Shown here: in pieces, positions 24,384 to 36,000 of the stretch
Position numbering within the stretch: position 1 is the first letter of the stretch
How the letters are laid out: each line of letters starts with the position of its first letter
Assembly (NCBI RefSeq): GCF_921293095.1
Contig: NC_060258.1
Coordinates: 5,966,607-6,030,606 of the forward strand
Origin: Ischnura elegans
Lineage: Eukaryota; Arthropoda; Insecta; Odonata; Coenagrionidae
Length of the DNA: 64,000 bases
Direction: 5' to 3'
Position numbers and translations under genes: made by a program
Notes under the pieces: generated by a model
The model's database searches: none
What the model was told of the DNA's origin: nothing
The model's input: only the letters and a program-made list of their open reading frames with translations

Positions 24384-25177
24384 CTACGAGTTAATGTACA
24401 GTGTAAACATGCCTTCCGGAAGAATGTGAATCAATAGATACGAATTATCTTCATCAACCTCCTCGTTACCATTTCCGGGGATTACATGGTACATTTGCAC
24501 CTCCTTGGGCTCTTCATGCTCCTGCAGTAGCTATAGAATTTTTCTCTTCCTAGTTACGGGGCGTCTGGAGAGACTGGAATGTTCTTATCCCGGCATTCAC
24601 ACGGTTGTTTTTATCCTCGGAGGACCTCACGTCATTTTCCAGAAGATGTATTTTTCTGCATCCTCTCCTAACTGTAAGGCATTAGCGAATATTTTACTAA
24701 AGACACAAATCAATACCTAAATGATAATGATCGGAGAGAGTTAATTGATGGCTATGTCCTGAACTGCTCATTAATTACTATAATTCTTCGACATATTCTC
24801 AATAGTTATTCATTTGTGAGAAAAACCCTTCATATACGAGTTCATTGAGATAGAGAATAATACTTAAATGCCATAAAGAACAGCTAAAAAATGGATTCTA
24901 CTGCGAGAACTGATATTTAAACTTAATCGGTCTGAATGGATTGTATTTTATCACGCAAAGATCATACAAAATATTAATTACACTGAGAAATAAATTAGTC
25001 CTGAAAGGCTAGATACACACAAGTTCGTTGGTTTACTATCGAATAGAGAAAAATTTTCCGTTTACTTAAATTTAAATGGTCAGTAAACAGTAGATGGGTC
25101 AATGCTGACAAACTGTATTCTTCTAATCCCTCTTTGCCAGTCTCCACTGCAAACAAGGGATCATTTTCCTCTTCCAT
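24384..25177 (-). CDS. Possible two-exon mini-gene carried by copy 2
   Basis: Counterpart of 10276-11069. Exon A starts at ATG 25177 with MEEENDPLFAVETGKEG and stays open through LFTDHLN. At the place where copy 1 has a GTAAGT donor this copy reads TTAAGT, so the splice may be lost. Exon B (24521-24384) is intact, again 46 codons ending INS and TAG. Family unknown. Confidence 0.32.
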
Positions 25178-25989
25178 GGCGTACGTCAACGTAAATTTGC
25201 TTGTAAAATAAGATTTCACAGTACAGCTAAATTCACAAAGTCAAAAATACAGTACCTACGAATGTAAACACAACTTTAGTGGCGATGGCTGTGGGCGCTG
25301 TAAGTCACATGTTATATAAGATGGCCGCCGGTCATTATGGCGCAAGTTTCGGAACACGATTTTCCAAGTCCAAGTATATTTGTCGTGGTTTTTTCCGCAG
25401 TTCCCAGCTTTGCAGCTGTCTCCTGGGGGGTTCGTTTAGTAATAATGCAGGCAGATTAGTTTATCACGTTTTACTGATTAGAAGAGTCATGGCATATTAA
25501 TACTTGACAGGGAATTAGGGGATAGGGATATGGGAAGGGTTGAGGGCACATCTGGGGAGGCGGTGTTTTGGTTTCAGCGGAGGTTCGTAGTCCCAAAGAT
25601 TTTTTAACAGTGCATTATTTGTTTTAAAAACGTAAGGGCAAATTTTTCTAGAGCAGATTTTAGTTTCTCTAGAATAGAAATACAATTTTTAATCCGTTAT
25701 TATTAGATAAGTATGTAATATAATGGTTCCAACGAAAAATATAATTATTATAATTGTGGAGGAAATTTGTAAATGCTATAATCACCAATTCCAAACTATA
25801 GGTGCTTGTATTCGACAGAAAACCTATATTAATAATGAGCGAAAACCAAAACTTGCAGGAAAAACTTCGAATGCCAATTCGAATAATTTTTGCATTCGGA
25901 GTTGCTATTTGTATTCAGTTAGTTTTCATCAATGAATTTGCTGTAACTGCATTGGTATTGTGCAAATCTGAATGCAATAATGGTAACAA

Positions 25990-26539
25990 TTGTATATTAT
26001 TGTTATTAAAGCTCTGTAACAGAATATCCTATGATCATCCCATTCGGACATTTTTCGGATCATCCGACTTAGGATATCCGTGGGAGATCCGACGGATATC
26101 CTGATTGCCGGCAGACCTAGATAGGACATAGCGGACCTGAAACGGATATTCTGCTTGCATTGCTATATGCTTGCAATCGACAGAAAACCTATATTAAAAA
26201 TGAGCGAAAACCAAAAATTGCAGGAAAAACTTCAAATGTTAACTCGATTTTTTTTGCAGTCAGAGTTGTTATTTGTATTCATTTAGTTTTCATCAATGAA
26301 TATGGTACAACTGCATTGGTATTGTGCAAATCTGAATGCAATAATGGTAACAATTGTATATTATTGTTATTATAGCTCTGTAACAGAATATCCTATGATC
26401 ATCCCATTCGTACATTTTTCGGATCATCCGGCTTCGGATATCCGTGGGAGATCCGACGGATATCCTGATTGCCGGCGGACCTAGATAGGACATAGCGGAC
26501 CTGAAACGGATATCCGGAGGATATCCGGTGTTGTTAGGG
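25990..26539. repeat. Right-end GGAYRTCC array, copy 2
   Basis: Mirrors 11930-12460: two GGATATCC clusters (26055-26150 and 26420-26530) at the ends of two diverged units, then the terminal GTTGTTAGGG. Confidence 0.75.
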
Positions 26540-26927
26540 TACCTTCTGTTCGCTAGATGAATACTACCACCTTTTAAAATGTAAAACAAACTGTAAATTA
26601 CTTTTAATTACAAGGTTTTAATTTTTGTATTTTAACTTTACCGAACTAGCTGTTTTGGTTTGTAACAATGAATGTACTCGAAATTTTAAACCCAAAACAT
26701 ATTTCTTTTTTGTGATGATTTCTCAATTATGTGATAATAAGGTAAATGTACAATACTATGCGATTTGTGTTACTGAAAAACACATATTCCATAAAAAAAT
26801 GTATACCTTTACGAAAAGGTATACCTTTACGAAAAGAAAGAATAAATAAAACAACATTTGAATCAATGAATTGGCCATAGAGGACTTGCAGAAGCTCTTA
26901 ATGAATGATTTTATGTGATTAGTGCAA
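26540..26927. other. No gene recognised; small direct repeat
   Basis: AT-rich flank of copy 2. An 18-bp unit, gtatacctttacgaaaag, occurs twice in tandem near 26800-26837. Nothing else is recognisable. Confidence 0.5.
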
Positions 26928-27060
26928 CAGGCGACGGTGGCCTGGTGGATCGACGTCCGGCTTGTTAGCGGAGGGGTGTAGTGGTTGAGGCCGGGCGTTA
27001 GAGTCCCCAGGCCTCCAATTCAAAGGATGTTGGAATGAAAGAGCTATAAATTGTCAAATG
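26928..27060 (+). mobile_element. tRNA-derived SINE-like fragment
   Basis: ggtggcctggtggatcgac (26936 on) resembles a Pol III A box, and gcgttagagtccc (about 26995-27007) resembles a B box. Between them is tRNA-like GC-rich sequence including gtccggcttgttagcgga. An AT/T-rich tail follows to about 27180. It does not fold into a full tRNA by eye. Only a fragment is claimed. Confidence 0.45.
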
Positions 27061-27181
27061 TTGATTGTTAAATTCTCATTTTTTGTTTTTTTTTTGAAAA
27101 TTTTAAAAATTCATTAGATTGATAATTGTATTATTTTCTGTTGTATTTTTGGCAATAAATATTATGAAAATTTTGAAAAAA

Positions 27182-27214
27182 ATACACCGGTTCTCGTCCG
27201 ATCACCGAAGTTAA
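27182..27214 (+). pseudogene. 5S rRNA pseudogene, left piece
   Basis: atacaccggttctcgtccg, then atcaccgaagttaa, is the conserved part of arthropod 5S rRNA from about nucleotide 24. The first two dozen nucleotides are missing. The piece ends at TAA, the target site of the element at 27215-29007, and continues at 29011. Confidence 0.9.
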
Positions 27215-29007
27215 GGCCGTGTCCCAATCCACGGTTATGCGCCCTACGTGCCCTTGCTGACGTCACGTTCAGGAAGTGACGTCAGGTAAGGGTCGTCCAA
27301 ATACGCGCAGTGCAAGGGTTTGAAGGGCGTGTGGAGTGAAGGGCATGAAGGGTACGAGAAAGGTACCTACGTGCCCTTCAGCGGTGGACGCGACGGAAGG
27401 ATCGGAGATAACCACGCCGGCGGAATGGATTAACCACTTACGATTGTTCATGCCTGTTTAAGTGCATGTTGTTTAAACAAATGAACGGAAGTTTTCGTGA
27501 TAATTATGTGGATGAAAGCGTAATATGTGGACAAGTGTCAGTTCCATAAAGGTTGGCGTCAAGGGAATGGTTTGTTCCATGGCCCTAAATAATGCTGTTG
27601 TATAATTTAAAGGGATAATTGTAATTCGAAGCTTGAGTTGCACAAATAATAAATGAAGCTACAATCCTTAAATGTGTCTTACGTCCCATGTGCTCTCGCT
27701 TTCGTGCTATTGAAGGTTAGGTTGCTGTTTTATTGCTTCAAAGCATAGGTTACACGCCGCCGTGTATAAGGTACGTATTTGGCAAAAATAAGCAATATTT
27801 ATCGGCATGATGTGAAGTGCAACCTCAACATCATATTATTTCCCGTTTTCTTAAATCCTCATCTCCGAACCATGTGCTATTATATTGCAAGTGTTTGTCC
27901 GACTCAATTTTGCATCAACCTCGGTATTGACATTAGGATTCTTGCATAATGGTTGCTTAGGTTACTTACGTATGTGCAGGTAATATTAGTTCTTCCGTAT
28001 CATATGCATCCATTTTGTGAACGGGAAGGTTATTAAGCTTTTTAATTTTAGTCTGTTGGCAATTGCAGCTCAAATAAATTGTTACCAGAAGGAATTAATT
28101 CCACAAGTTCGATATTTAAGAAGGTTTTCTTTCAGTACCTCCGAAACGTGTTCTCTCTTCATTCAAGTCGACATAGATTAAACTATTTATCGTAATAAAA
28201 AGAATCGTAAGTGAAGATTGTAATCGTAAATGTGTGTGAATATGTTTAAGTAAGTTTTTCGTGAATGTGGATGAAGCATGCATTCACCTAATCCCTCCGT
28301 AGCGTGTATTCTCATTTTGTTCCATAACACATCAGCTTGTGTCGATGCAGGGTTTGTGGTACGAGGCATTGGCATGGTATTAGTAGGTACTTGAGTATGC
28401 CTAGCTTAAGATCAAGATTACTTTTTGTATTCAGCTGATCATTATATTAAAACTAATTCAATCAAGTGGAGTGGTTTCTGGAGGTAGTGGTACAACAACT
28501 GTGGTACTGGTTCATGGAAAGTTAATCATTATATCACAGAATTCCCGTCTAGCCGTAATTAAGTGGTTGTACCAGTACTCTTTAACCTCACCATGGTCCA
28601 AAAAATCAGATGTATATAACCTAAACGACACCTAAACAATCTTTCTATTACACTTAGGAATTCTTTTCACGTGATAAACATAGTAAATATTTTATATACA
28701 CGACTCAATCTTAAAACTAATGAAGCAGCACATGCAGGCTTCTTGCTATTTTTTATTTAATAATTATATTCTTACTTTGATAAGAACCAATTTGTAACAA
28801 TTATTACAATAAAAACCATTTATTATGGTTATGTTAGCATAAAATCAGAATTTTTGGAAACCGTGACTCATTTGTTTATGATTCGCATAATGACCAATTC
28901 CATCTTTGGCGCTGGCGTCGGTTCGAAGAGCACGAAGGGCGCAAGATACCCCAAGGGCGGGTAGGGCACAGGGCGCAGGGTGCACCCTTCTGGATTGAGA
29001 CACGGCC
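27215..29007. mobile_element. Non-autonomous PIF/Harbinger element inside a 5S sequence
   Basis: TAA at 27212-27214 and 29008-29010 flanks 1793 bp. The ends read GGCCGTGTCCCAATCC and, inverted, GGCCGTGTCTCAATCC, one mismatch in 16. The right end of the autonomous Harbinger at 4146-4161 has the same sequence with one or two changes, including the next bases (gtgcaccc). Subterminal regions are rich in GCCCTT/AAGGGC repeats. No transposase or Myb-like frame is found inside, so it would depend on a relative such as the first element. Two TGACGTCA sites lie at 27258-27265 and 27277-27284. Confidence 0.9.
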
Positions 29008-29010
29008 TAA

Positions 29011-29076
29011 GCAACGTCGGGCCCGGATAGTACTTGGATGGGTGACCGCCTGGGAACACCGGGTGCTGTTGGTGTT
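29011..29076 (+). pseudogene. 5S rRNA pseudogene, right piece
   Basis: gcaacgtcgggcccggatag, then tacttggatgggtgaccgcc and tgggaacaccgggtgctgtt, is the 3' half of 5S rRNA, in register with 27182-27214 once the insert is removed. It runs to the natural 3' end (about 29076) and is followed by a T-run (29079 on). 5'-truncated and interrupted, so not functional. Confidence 0.92.
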
Positions 29077-29869
29077 ACTTTTTAATTTTTTTCAATACCC
29101 TAAGGAGAACGATTTACACTTTTCCGTCGAAATTTATGCGTACGAGGGTTTGCATAACATTTTCTTTCACGCACAATGGAATTACTCCCATTTCCTTCCC
29201 ATGAAACGATTTCAAGTGGCACCACTCACTGTTCCACAATTCATTACCAGTTTTGGTGTTGGGAGAGAGAAATGAAATTACAAAAACATTATGAATACAG
29301 TGAAAAAGACTTTGTTCCACGAACGATGGATACGATTTCTCACACATTTCATTGCAAGAAAATATTTCTGTATCCGGTTTGCTGCATTCATAAACTATTT
29401 CCCCCAGAAACTTCACTTAACACCGTCCGGAAGATGTACATGAAGCAATTGGAACGCCGAGAATTATCTTTCTCAAAATGATTCCCTTACGATGATACTC
29501 TTTTTCATATCCGAATTACATAATCACCTATTGCCTACCAATTCCTTGCGTTATATCGATCATTAAACAGTAGAAAATAAAACAGGCGACATTTACCGAG
29601 TGATTACAGTTGAAATAAATCGCCATTACACCAACAAGCACACCGTTACTGAGGTCCCTTTTCAGTAACACATTTTCTAAGATGGACTATAAGAAATAAC
29701 GGAATTGAGAGTTGCTTAAGCATCACGGGACGGTTGTCTGAAATTGGTAACTATCCAACAGGATTTACTTCAAACACGCTCGCGAAGATACCATATATTA
29801 CACCGATTCTCAAGTCGCCACGGTCATGATAACTTTTTAAGGATTCGGTCATGTACCCGCCGTCATGTA
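29077..29869. other. No feature recognised
   Basis: Open frames of about 75-100 codons occur on both strands (29042-29275, 29114-29416, 29176-29481). None shows a domain or splice context, and they overlap each other, so I do not call a gene. Confidence 0.4.
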
Positions 29870-30082
29870 GCGGACGTCTTTTTCGCGAGCTCCGTCGATC
29901 CGCTTGTCCGACCAAACAGGTTTTCGCTGCCCGGCGTTTGCCTTCGGCATCCGCCCGGGCCCCGTTTTTCTTCGGCGAACGCGGTAGTGTTCTGTTTTAA
30001 ACTCTACGCGGCGCAGTAGCGCTAGTTTTTTTGGCCTTTCGAGTGGTTGAGCGCGGAAACGCGACGGCATTTAGTTGTTGCA

Positions 30083-31591
30083 ATGCCCCGAGAACGTGTT
30101 GCAACAATTAAGATCACGCTTACCGAAGTGCTAAACGAATTAACCAGTTATGAACTTGTGAAGTTCGTCGAGGAAGAGATTGGAGTGAAAGAAGAGGAGC
30201 TCGTACGACTACAGTTCGGGCCATTCAAGAAAACGGCTTTCCCGAAGATGACCTCGGAGGAGGTCGTCCAAAGGATCCTCCTGGAAGCTGAAGGACTCGT
30301 GCCCTTCCCTTCACGGAAGAATAGAAGAGGACTTGTAAGGATCGAACCAGCGACAAAAAGGACTACGTTCGTCAGAGTATGCATGCTGTCGTTCGAGATC
30401 ACGAAGGACGAGGTATGTGAAGTCCTTAAGGATTATGGCAAAATTATTGACTATACCGAGACTAAATGGGGAGGAGAGTATAGGTTTAAAACTAAGAATG
30501 GAAATAGGACAATTAAGATGGTTCTAGACAAAAATATCCCCAGCTATCTAAACTTGGCCGGGGAAAGGGCACTAGTCCATTACGATGGACAGGTGCAAAC
30601 GTGCTCAAAATGCGGGGGTACAGACCACCTGAGAGTAAAATGTCCCAACCTCATGGTGGTCTTAAAGAAAGGGTATAGTGACGCGGCAAAAGCCATGACA
30701 AATGAGGAGGAAGAGTTAATGGAAACATGTCATCAGCAAGAAAAACTCGTGGGTTAAGGCAGTGGATTAAATAGTTCCGATACACTCAGGAAATCGGGTA
30801 GTGAAATAGTGGAGAAAAATAACGGGAAAACAGAATCAGTCATTAAGAAAAAGGCAAGAAGGGGAGATAGGGGGAGAAGGGAAGGGAGGGTAAGGAAAAA
30901 CAGTGGTGGCTCTGACTCTGAATCGGATAAGAACACGGAAAAAGACGATCGGGCTAAAGACGTAAAAAATGCCAAAAAATTGAAGATCGAAGGAAGGGAA
31001 GTGGAAATTTCCACGACCAAGTGTGTTGAGTCAGGGAGATTGGTTTGCTTGGGGCAGGGGAAGGGATCCTCAGGCGAAAGGGAAGAGGACTCTGATATCG
31101 AGAGCATTAACATGGACTGGGTCTCCATAATGGATAGGGAAAGAAGAGAGGGGAGTAAGGAGTGTGCCTCGCCTGGCGATACAATAATACCGCATGGCGA
31201 GACAGGAGAGGGAAAGGGAAATAGGGACAGTGAGGGGAGTGATTCTACCGTCACGCTTGGCGAACCACGAGGCGAGTCAGGTGTGGGGAGTGGGAAGAGT
31301 GAAACGGCCGTCACGCATGAGAAGCCGCGAGATGGGCAAAGGGAGGGTGAGGAAAAACCAGTTTGGGAAGGGAGTGAAAAGTGTGTGTTGGCCGACGCGG
31401 TGAAGGAATCGCGAGGCGAACAGCTGACGGACGAGAAAGTCGGCTTGAAAACAGCTGACGATCGCGGGGAAAAGAGTACGAGTGAAAAGTTCAGCGATTC
31501 AGACTTATGGGACAAACAAAAAAATAGAAGGAAAAATACACCAAAGGTTAAGGGTGTAATTAAGAGGGATTCGCAGAAAGAATCCCAATGA
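30083..31591 (+). pseudogene. LINE ORF1 (gag-like, CCHC knuckle)
   Basis: I take ATG 30083 (MPRERVATIKI) as start; the longer frame from 30047 begins with TTG. The N-terminal half ends in an RRM-like part (TTFVRVCMLSFEITKDEVCE) and IPSYLNLAGERALVHYDGQ, followed by one CCHC knuckle, CSKCGGTDHLRVKC (30603-30644). This order is typical of ORF1 proteins of I/Nimb- and Tx1-like LINEs, which bind the element RNA. A TAA at 30755-30757 interrupts the frame. The same frame resumes as a long, charged, low-complexity tail to the TGA at 31589-31591. The stop overlaps the ORF2 start. Confidence 0.78.
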
Positions 31592-32632
31592 GCCAATTAA
31601 AGATCGGGACTTTAAATATACGTGGCATCTCCGCAAGACACAAAGTGGAAGAAGTGATAAATTGTTTTCTGGCAAATGATTGTGATATGTTGTTATTACA
31701 AGAAGTCATCCCTTCAGTTTTTTGGAATGGAAACAATTGTAATTTTATTTTTAACTCAAACGGGAATAGGGGAACTGGGTTATTACTTAAAAATCTTTTT
31801 AAACCACTCGATACTTTTTAAGTCCAGATGGTAGAATTTTAATTGTAGATTTTAAGTTTGTTAAAGTTATAAATATATATGCCCCAGCGGGCAGTAGACT
31901 ACATCAAGAGATAAAAGAGTTCTATACATCTACCTTGCCTTTTGACATGAATGGATTTACAACAAAGACAATTTTGGGGGGTGATTTTAATGCCATAATA
32001 GACGCAAAGGACAGTTTTAACAACGATCAAAAAATAATTTATCCTATTAATAAGGAGTTAAAAACGTTACTCAGCACTTTTAATGCTGTTGACACGAATG
32101 AGTTGGCTGACGCCTCAGGTAAAATAGATTATACTTTAATTAAAAAACTTACGCGACAAGAGTTGATCGGTTCTACCTTCAAAGGAACTCAGATGTAAGT
32201 CTGAAAGCACAGGAAAGTATTCCAGTAAAATATAGCGACCATAATTTAGTCGTCCTAATTGTATCCGTAAATAATAACCACACACACAAAATCTGGCCGC
32301 GTTCACAAAATAAATACAAATATTTTTCAGGATAAAAATCTGCAAACGGATTTTAAAAATAAATGGAGGGAATGGAATTGTAGATTCACTCATTTCATCC
32401 CGGGGATAAAGTGGGAAACACTAAAAATTAAATCGAGGGAATTTTTCGCTCAGCGGGAATCGACAAAATTGAGGGAACTCGGATCGCTGTTGACTTTTTA
32501 TAAAAAAGCTTTGAGCGACTGTCTCAGGCTTCAACACAACTTGAAGACGGCGTTTAAAATAAAGTACAAGTACATGGATATTTATAAATCTAACAATAAA
32601 AACAAGGACATGGATAATTATAAATCTAGAGA
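31588..32632 (+). pseudogene. LINE ORF2, endonuclease part only
   Basis: ATG 31588 overlaps the ORF1 stop as ATGA, an arrangement known from LINEs that restart translation after ORF1. The protein begins MSQLKIGTLNIRGI and has the EEP motif LLLQEV (about 31693), RGTGLLLK, INIYAPAG (about 31870) and GGDFNAI (about 31978). The frame is lost near 31820 and again near 32195. It then runs into a linker with HNLKTAFKIKYKYM. Reverse transcriptase is absent. Confidence 0.78.
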
Positions 32633-33059
32633 AAATATAAATTACTTGACGTATTTAGACACCAACAATCTGTGCGGTTGGGCCTGGTCGAATCCACCAC
32701 CATTCTCAAATTTTAAGTGGCTCTCATTCCAGGAAATTGAAAATTGAAATATAGAAAACATTTCAGATGAAAGTGAAGTTGGGTATATTCTTGAGGTTGA
32801 CCTCGAATATTCGCGAGAACTGCATGACTTGAACTCCCATTTTCCTCTGTGCACTGAAAATAAAATTCTACCTGGTGGCAAACACCAAAAACTGTTGACA
32901 ACTCTTTATGATAAGACAAAGTATATTATTCACTACGTTAATCTAAAACAGGCTCTTTCCCTAGGTCTTGTTCTGCAAAGGGTACACAGAGTTATCAAGT
33001 TCAATCAATCTCCATGGTTGAAATCATACATTGAAATCTTCTCGGCATTAATGGGTTAA
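32633..33059 (+). mobile_element. Polinton/Maverick-type protein-primed DNA polymerase B fragment
   Basis: A fossil piece of a DNA_pol_B_2 gene. YLDTNNLCGWAWSNPPPF is the polymerase motif of Polinton and adintovirus-like PolB. It is followed by GYILEVDLEYSRELHDLN and HFPLCTENK, and then VNLKQALSLGLVL and VIKFNQSPWLK in the expected order. Only about 140 residues of a much larger gene are present and no other Polinton parts are seen nearby. It is broken, with about one or two breaks in the visible stretch. The left border joins LINE sequence near 32630. Confidence 0.83.
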
Positions 33060-36000
33060 ATAAACGATAGAAAATATTCAGTTGATTTCAGAATAATAAC
33101 ATTAATTTTGTAAATGCTTAATATAAAGCATCTGTGGATTTTAATAACGAACTACAACGGAAATGCTGGAAGAGCTTTCTGCTATGCCCCCCACTCCTAT
33201 CCCATTACGTCACGCGCGACTGAAAGTAACTAAGTTAACCAGGACATAGCGAAAGTAGTACTAAAGAGGTTTTGAAACCACTTGTGGTACCTGCATGAGG
33301 AGTTGTAAGCCTGTCATTCTTTGACGGATCCCTTTATAGGTATGAAAAGGAAAACGTGATACGCCGTATGTGGACATGTGATGGAAAATATGATCCACCG
33401 AAGAAGGCATTCCATAAACATAAAGAAATGAATAAGGTAACTATATCCAATGTTGTCACTACTAATTTGAGAAAGCTATTTAATACATTGTAAATACGGA
33501 CTCCGTTATTTGATTCGCACATGCGAGATTGGGATGAACATCCAAGAACGATTTGCAAATTATTCGGGGTCCACAAGTTGTAAATGATTGTGCAGAGGGA
33601 GGGGTGAAACAAATTCAAGGTTCTAAGTCAATCACGTAGAAGGAAGAGAGCTTTCAAAATTTATTACTAAGTGTAAATATTCATCGTAGCACAGCCCCTA
33701 AGGTGCGCAAGAACACTTAAATTTCCAAATATGTGGTGTCAGTGAAAGATTAGAAGTACTCTGAATATGTATTTTATTTTGGTTGATGACTACTGCAATT
33801 CATGGGCAGCGTGAAAATAAATTGATCAATCAGATTGGAAATATTGTTACGGCAATTTAACTCTTTATAACGCAAGCACATATCTTCAGAGGCTAGATCT
33901 TGCCAGTGGGAGCAAAAATTTTGTCGAGGGAGCTTAGGGGGTGGAGGGGAAGTGTCTAGTAAGTGGTGCAGGCCGTACTACAGCGGCGCCGCGGTGCGGA
34001 GTGGCACTTTGGGGGGGGGGGTGGGTTACATTTCGATTGACGATATCTCCTTAAAGGTTAGAGATAGGTCAAAACAAACAGAAAATCGGCCCAAAAGGAC
34101 TTTACTTTTACGTTTCACATAGAAATAGCACTTTTTCTGCTCCAAAAAAATTTAATAGATGGTCCTCAGTGCCTAGGGCCCTTGGGGCACGGGTTGCCGT
34201 TATTTTACAATAACCAAATTTTAACATGTGAATAAAAAACTCATTTGTAACATTTTGAGACTAGGAAAACATAAATTTTCTTAATACTCAAAAATAAGGG
34301 CCGGCATAATGCCCAATCATCTGTCAAAATTCAAAATAAATACAGTCTTTACTAACGGCACTGAATTTCAATGTGAATTTACGGCCAAAGACACACAAAT
34401 GGAATCAGAATGGGATCATAAACAGACTCATTCATTGGAGGAGCAAGAAATTTATTGTTATTCACCTTATAGCACATTAGAAAACATAAGAAAACATGAT
34501 AATCTCTCCAAGGGTATGCATCCAAGTAGCAATAATATCTATTTAGACAATCACTTTTCAACAAAGATCACTTTCTAATGATCGTTACTTAAATTGCACG
34601 GGAATGTATAGATGTATAGACACTGGCACAAATTAGGCATTCATCTCTGTGCAGCGGATATATTAACATTGGTAATCTGTTTGATGTATACATTTGTACT
34701 GTCATTACAACACACTACGTCTATTGTAACAACAATAATAATAACTGAATATAAGTTTTGCCTTCACAAGCGTATTTAATTAATAAAAATGTGACTACAA
34801 GTGAAATGAAATGATAAAAAACAACATTTTTAATTTAACTTCTCCAAATCATGGAATCAACAAGTTAGAACTAGCCATAGCTCACTCCGAACCATGCATG
34901 TTTAGTTAAAAAGTTTATCACTCTCCCACAGCTTTGTTGAATAGCAATAATTGAAGGCTTTAAATAATTAATGCAGCATATGCGACCTCATCAAAGAAAA
35001 TGAGAACAGAAGAATACCAAAAAATAGTCAACACCTTTCTTATTTACCAGGAAGAATACTAACGGGATAGAGCGAAATATTAGCGTCATGCACCACTTGG
35101 TTCACGGGAAATCCCTATGTATTTGGACGGTGGCTATCTGAAGCACCGGCTCTCTAGGGTGCGCATCGTGACGCTAACGCGGTGCCTTGTTTGAAGTTGC
35201 GGAAGTAGCTTCATAGCTGCAATTCTGGGAAAGGAATCGGAATAAAGTTGCTATTTCCCGGGTTATTATAACACCGACTGGTTCCTGAGCGAAGGGGTGA
35301 TTTTCATTCTTCGGAATAGCAAGGTGGGGCTTCTTGCACGAGCCATTTGGAAACCCCACCCTTTCCTGCAAGAAAACCTTTCTCGACAGTTTTCACAACC
35401 AATGAGAGAGGAGATTTTACATATTTTTCTGTATTATGGTAAGGCTTTATTACGTATCATTTACATTTCAAAATTAAGGGAACCATTTACAAAATTTAAG
35501 AAGAGCTGAATGTAGGTAAGCCATGTAATATGGTAAAAGTAGAACGAATAAAAACTCAATACATACCGAGTTGTTCTCATTGTAACAGTGATACTTAATA
35601 TTTTAATTAATTAATATTTGGTTAATTAATATCACAAAAAATATGTTCAACATAAAATCACCAGAAGTCGTAGTCCAAGCCAAGGAAAAGTGAAGTTACA
35701 TGTAAATGAAATACAATATCTTTAAATAGTTCAGAAAAGTCAAATGGTTCATGCCAGAAAAGGACACTAACAGGGGCGTTTTTGGTAATTCAACTGAAGT
35801 TGACCCTACATTTTTCAGGGGTCCCATATTTAAGCCCCAACAATGGGTGGCGATATTTTCTAGACCAAATTAATTATTGTCACATGACTAAGAAAGACCA
35901 TTGCACAGTGATAATAAGGCAAATTTAAACCTAAAACACAACAATAATTGAGCTGTTAAGGGGAAGACAGATGCATAAACCACCATACAGATGAACACAA

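Larger units (their letters stand above)
12469..26539. mobile_element. Unassigned TIR element, copy 2, carrying two nested insertions
   Basis: Starts CCCTAACAACAC at 12469, only 8 bp (aagatata) after copy 1, and ends GTTGTTAGGG at 26539, in the same orientation. Own sequence is 12469-13615, about 21151-21411 and 24281-26539, collinear with copy 1. The two inserts are a Gypsy element (13616-21150) and a piggyBac-type element (21412-24280). Sequence similarity to copy 1 is high throughout. The head-to-tail arrangement suggests local duplication or recombination rather than two independent insertions. Confidence 0.75.
29870..32632 (+). mobile_element. Second APE-type LINE, 5' end present, 3' part absent
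   Basis: A GC-rich leader (about 29870-30082) precedes ORF1 (30083-31591) and the start of ORF2 (31588). ORF2 is recognisable only through the endonuclease and linker, to about 32630, where PolB-like sequence begins. No reverse transcriptase follows. ORF2 belongs to the same broad clade as the LINE at 4162-8765: both share INVYAP/INIYAP, GGDFNAI and the IIYPINKEL-type segment. LINEs are usually cut at the 5' end, so a copy that has the front and lacks the back points to later deletion or rearrangement. Confidence 0.78.

Noticed and set aside
30047-30082. Longer LINE ORF1 start at 30047
   Set aside because: The first codon is TTG; ATG 30083 is the normal start.
30754-31596. 280-codon minus-strand frame opposite LINE ORF1
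   Set aside because: Antisense of a purine-rich, low-complexity ORF1 tail; gives Ser/Pro/Phe-rich sequence without domains.
34309-34578. 89-codon plus-strand frame as a gene
   Set aside because: No domain, splice context or paralogue in the window; left as unassigned intergenic sequence.
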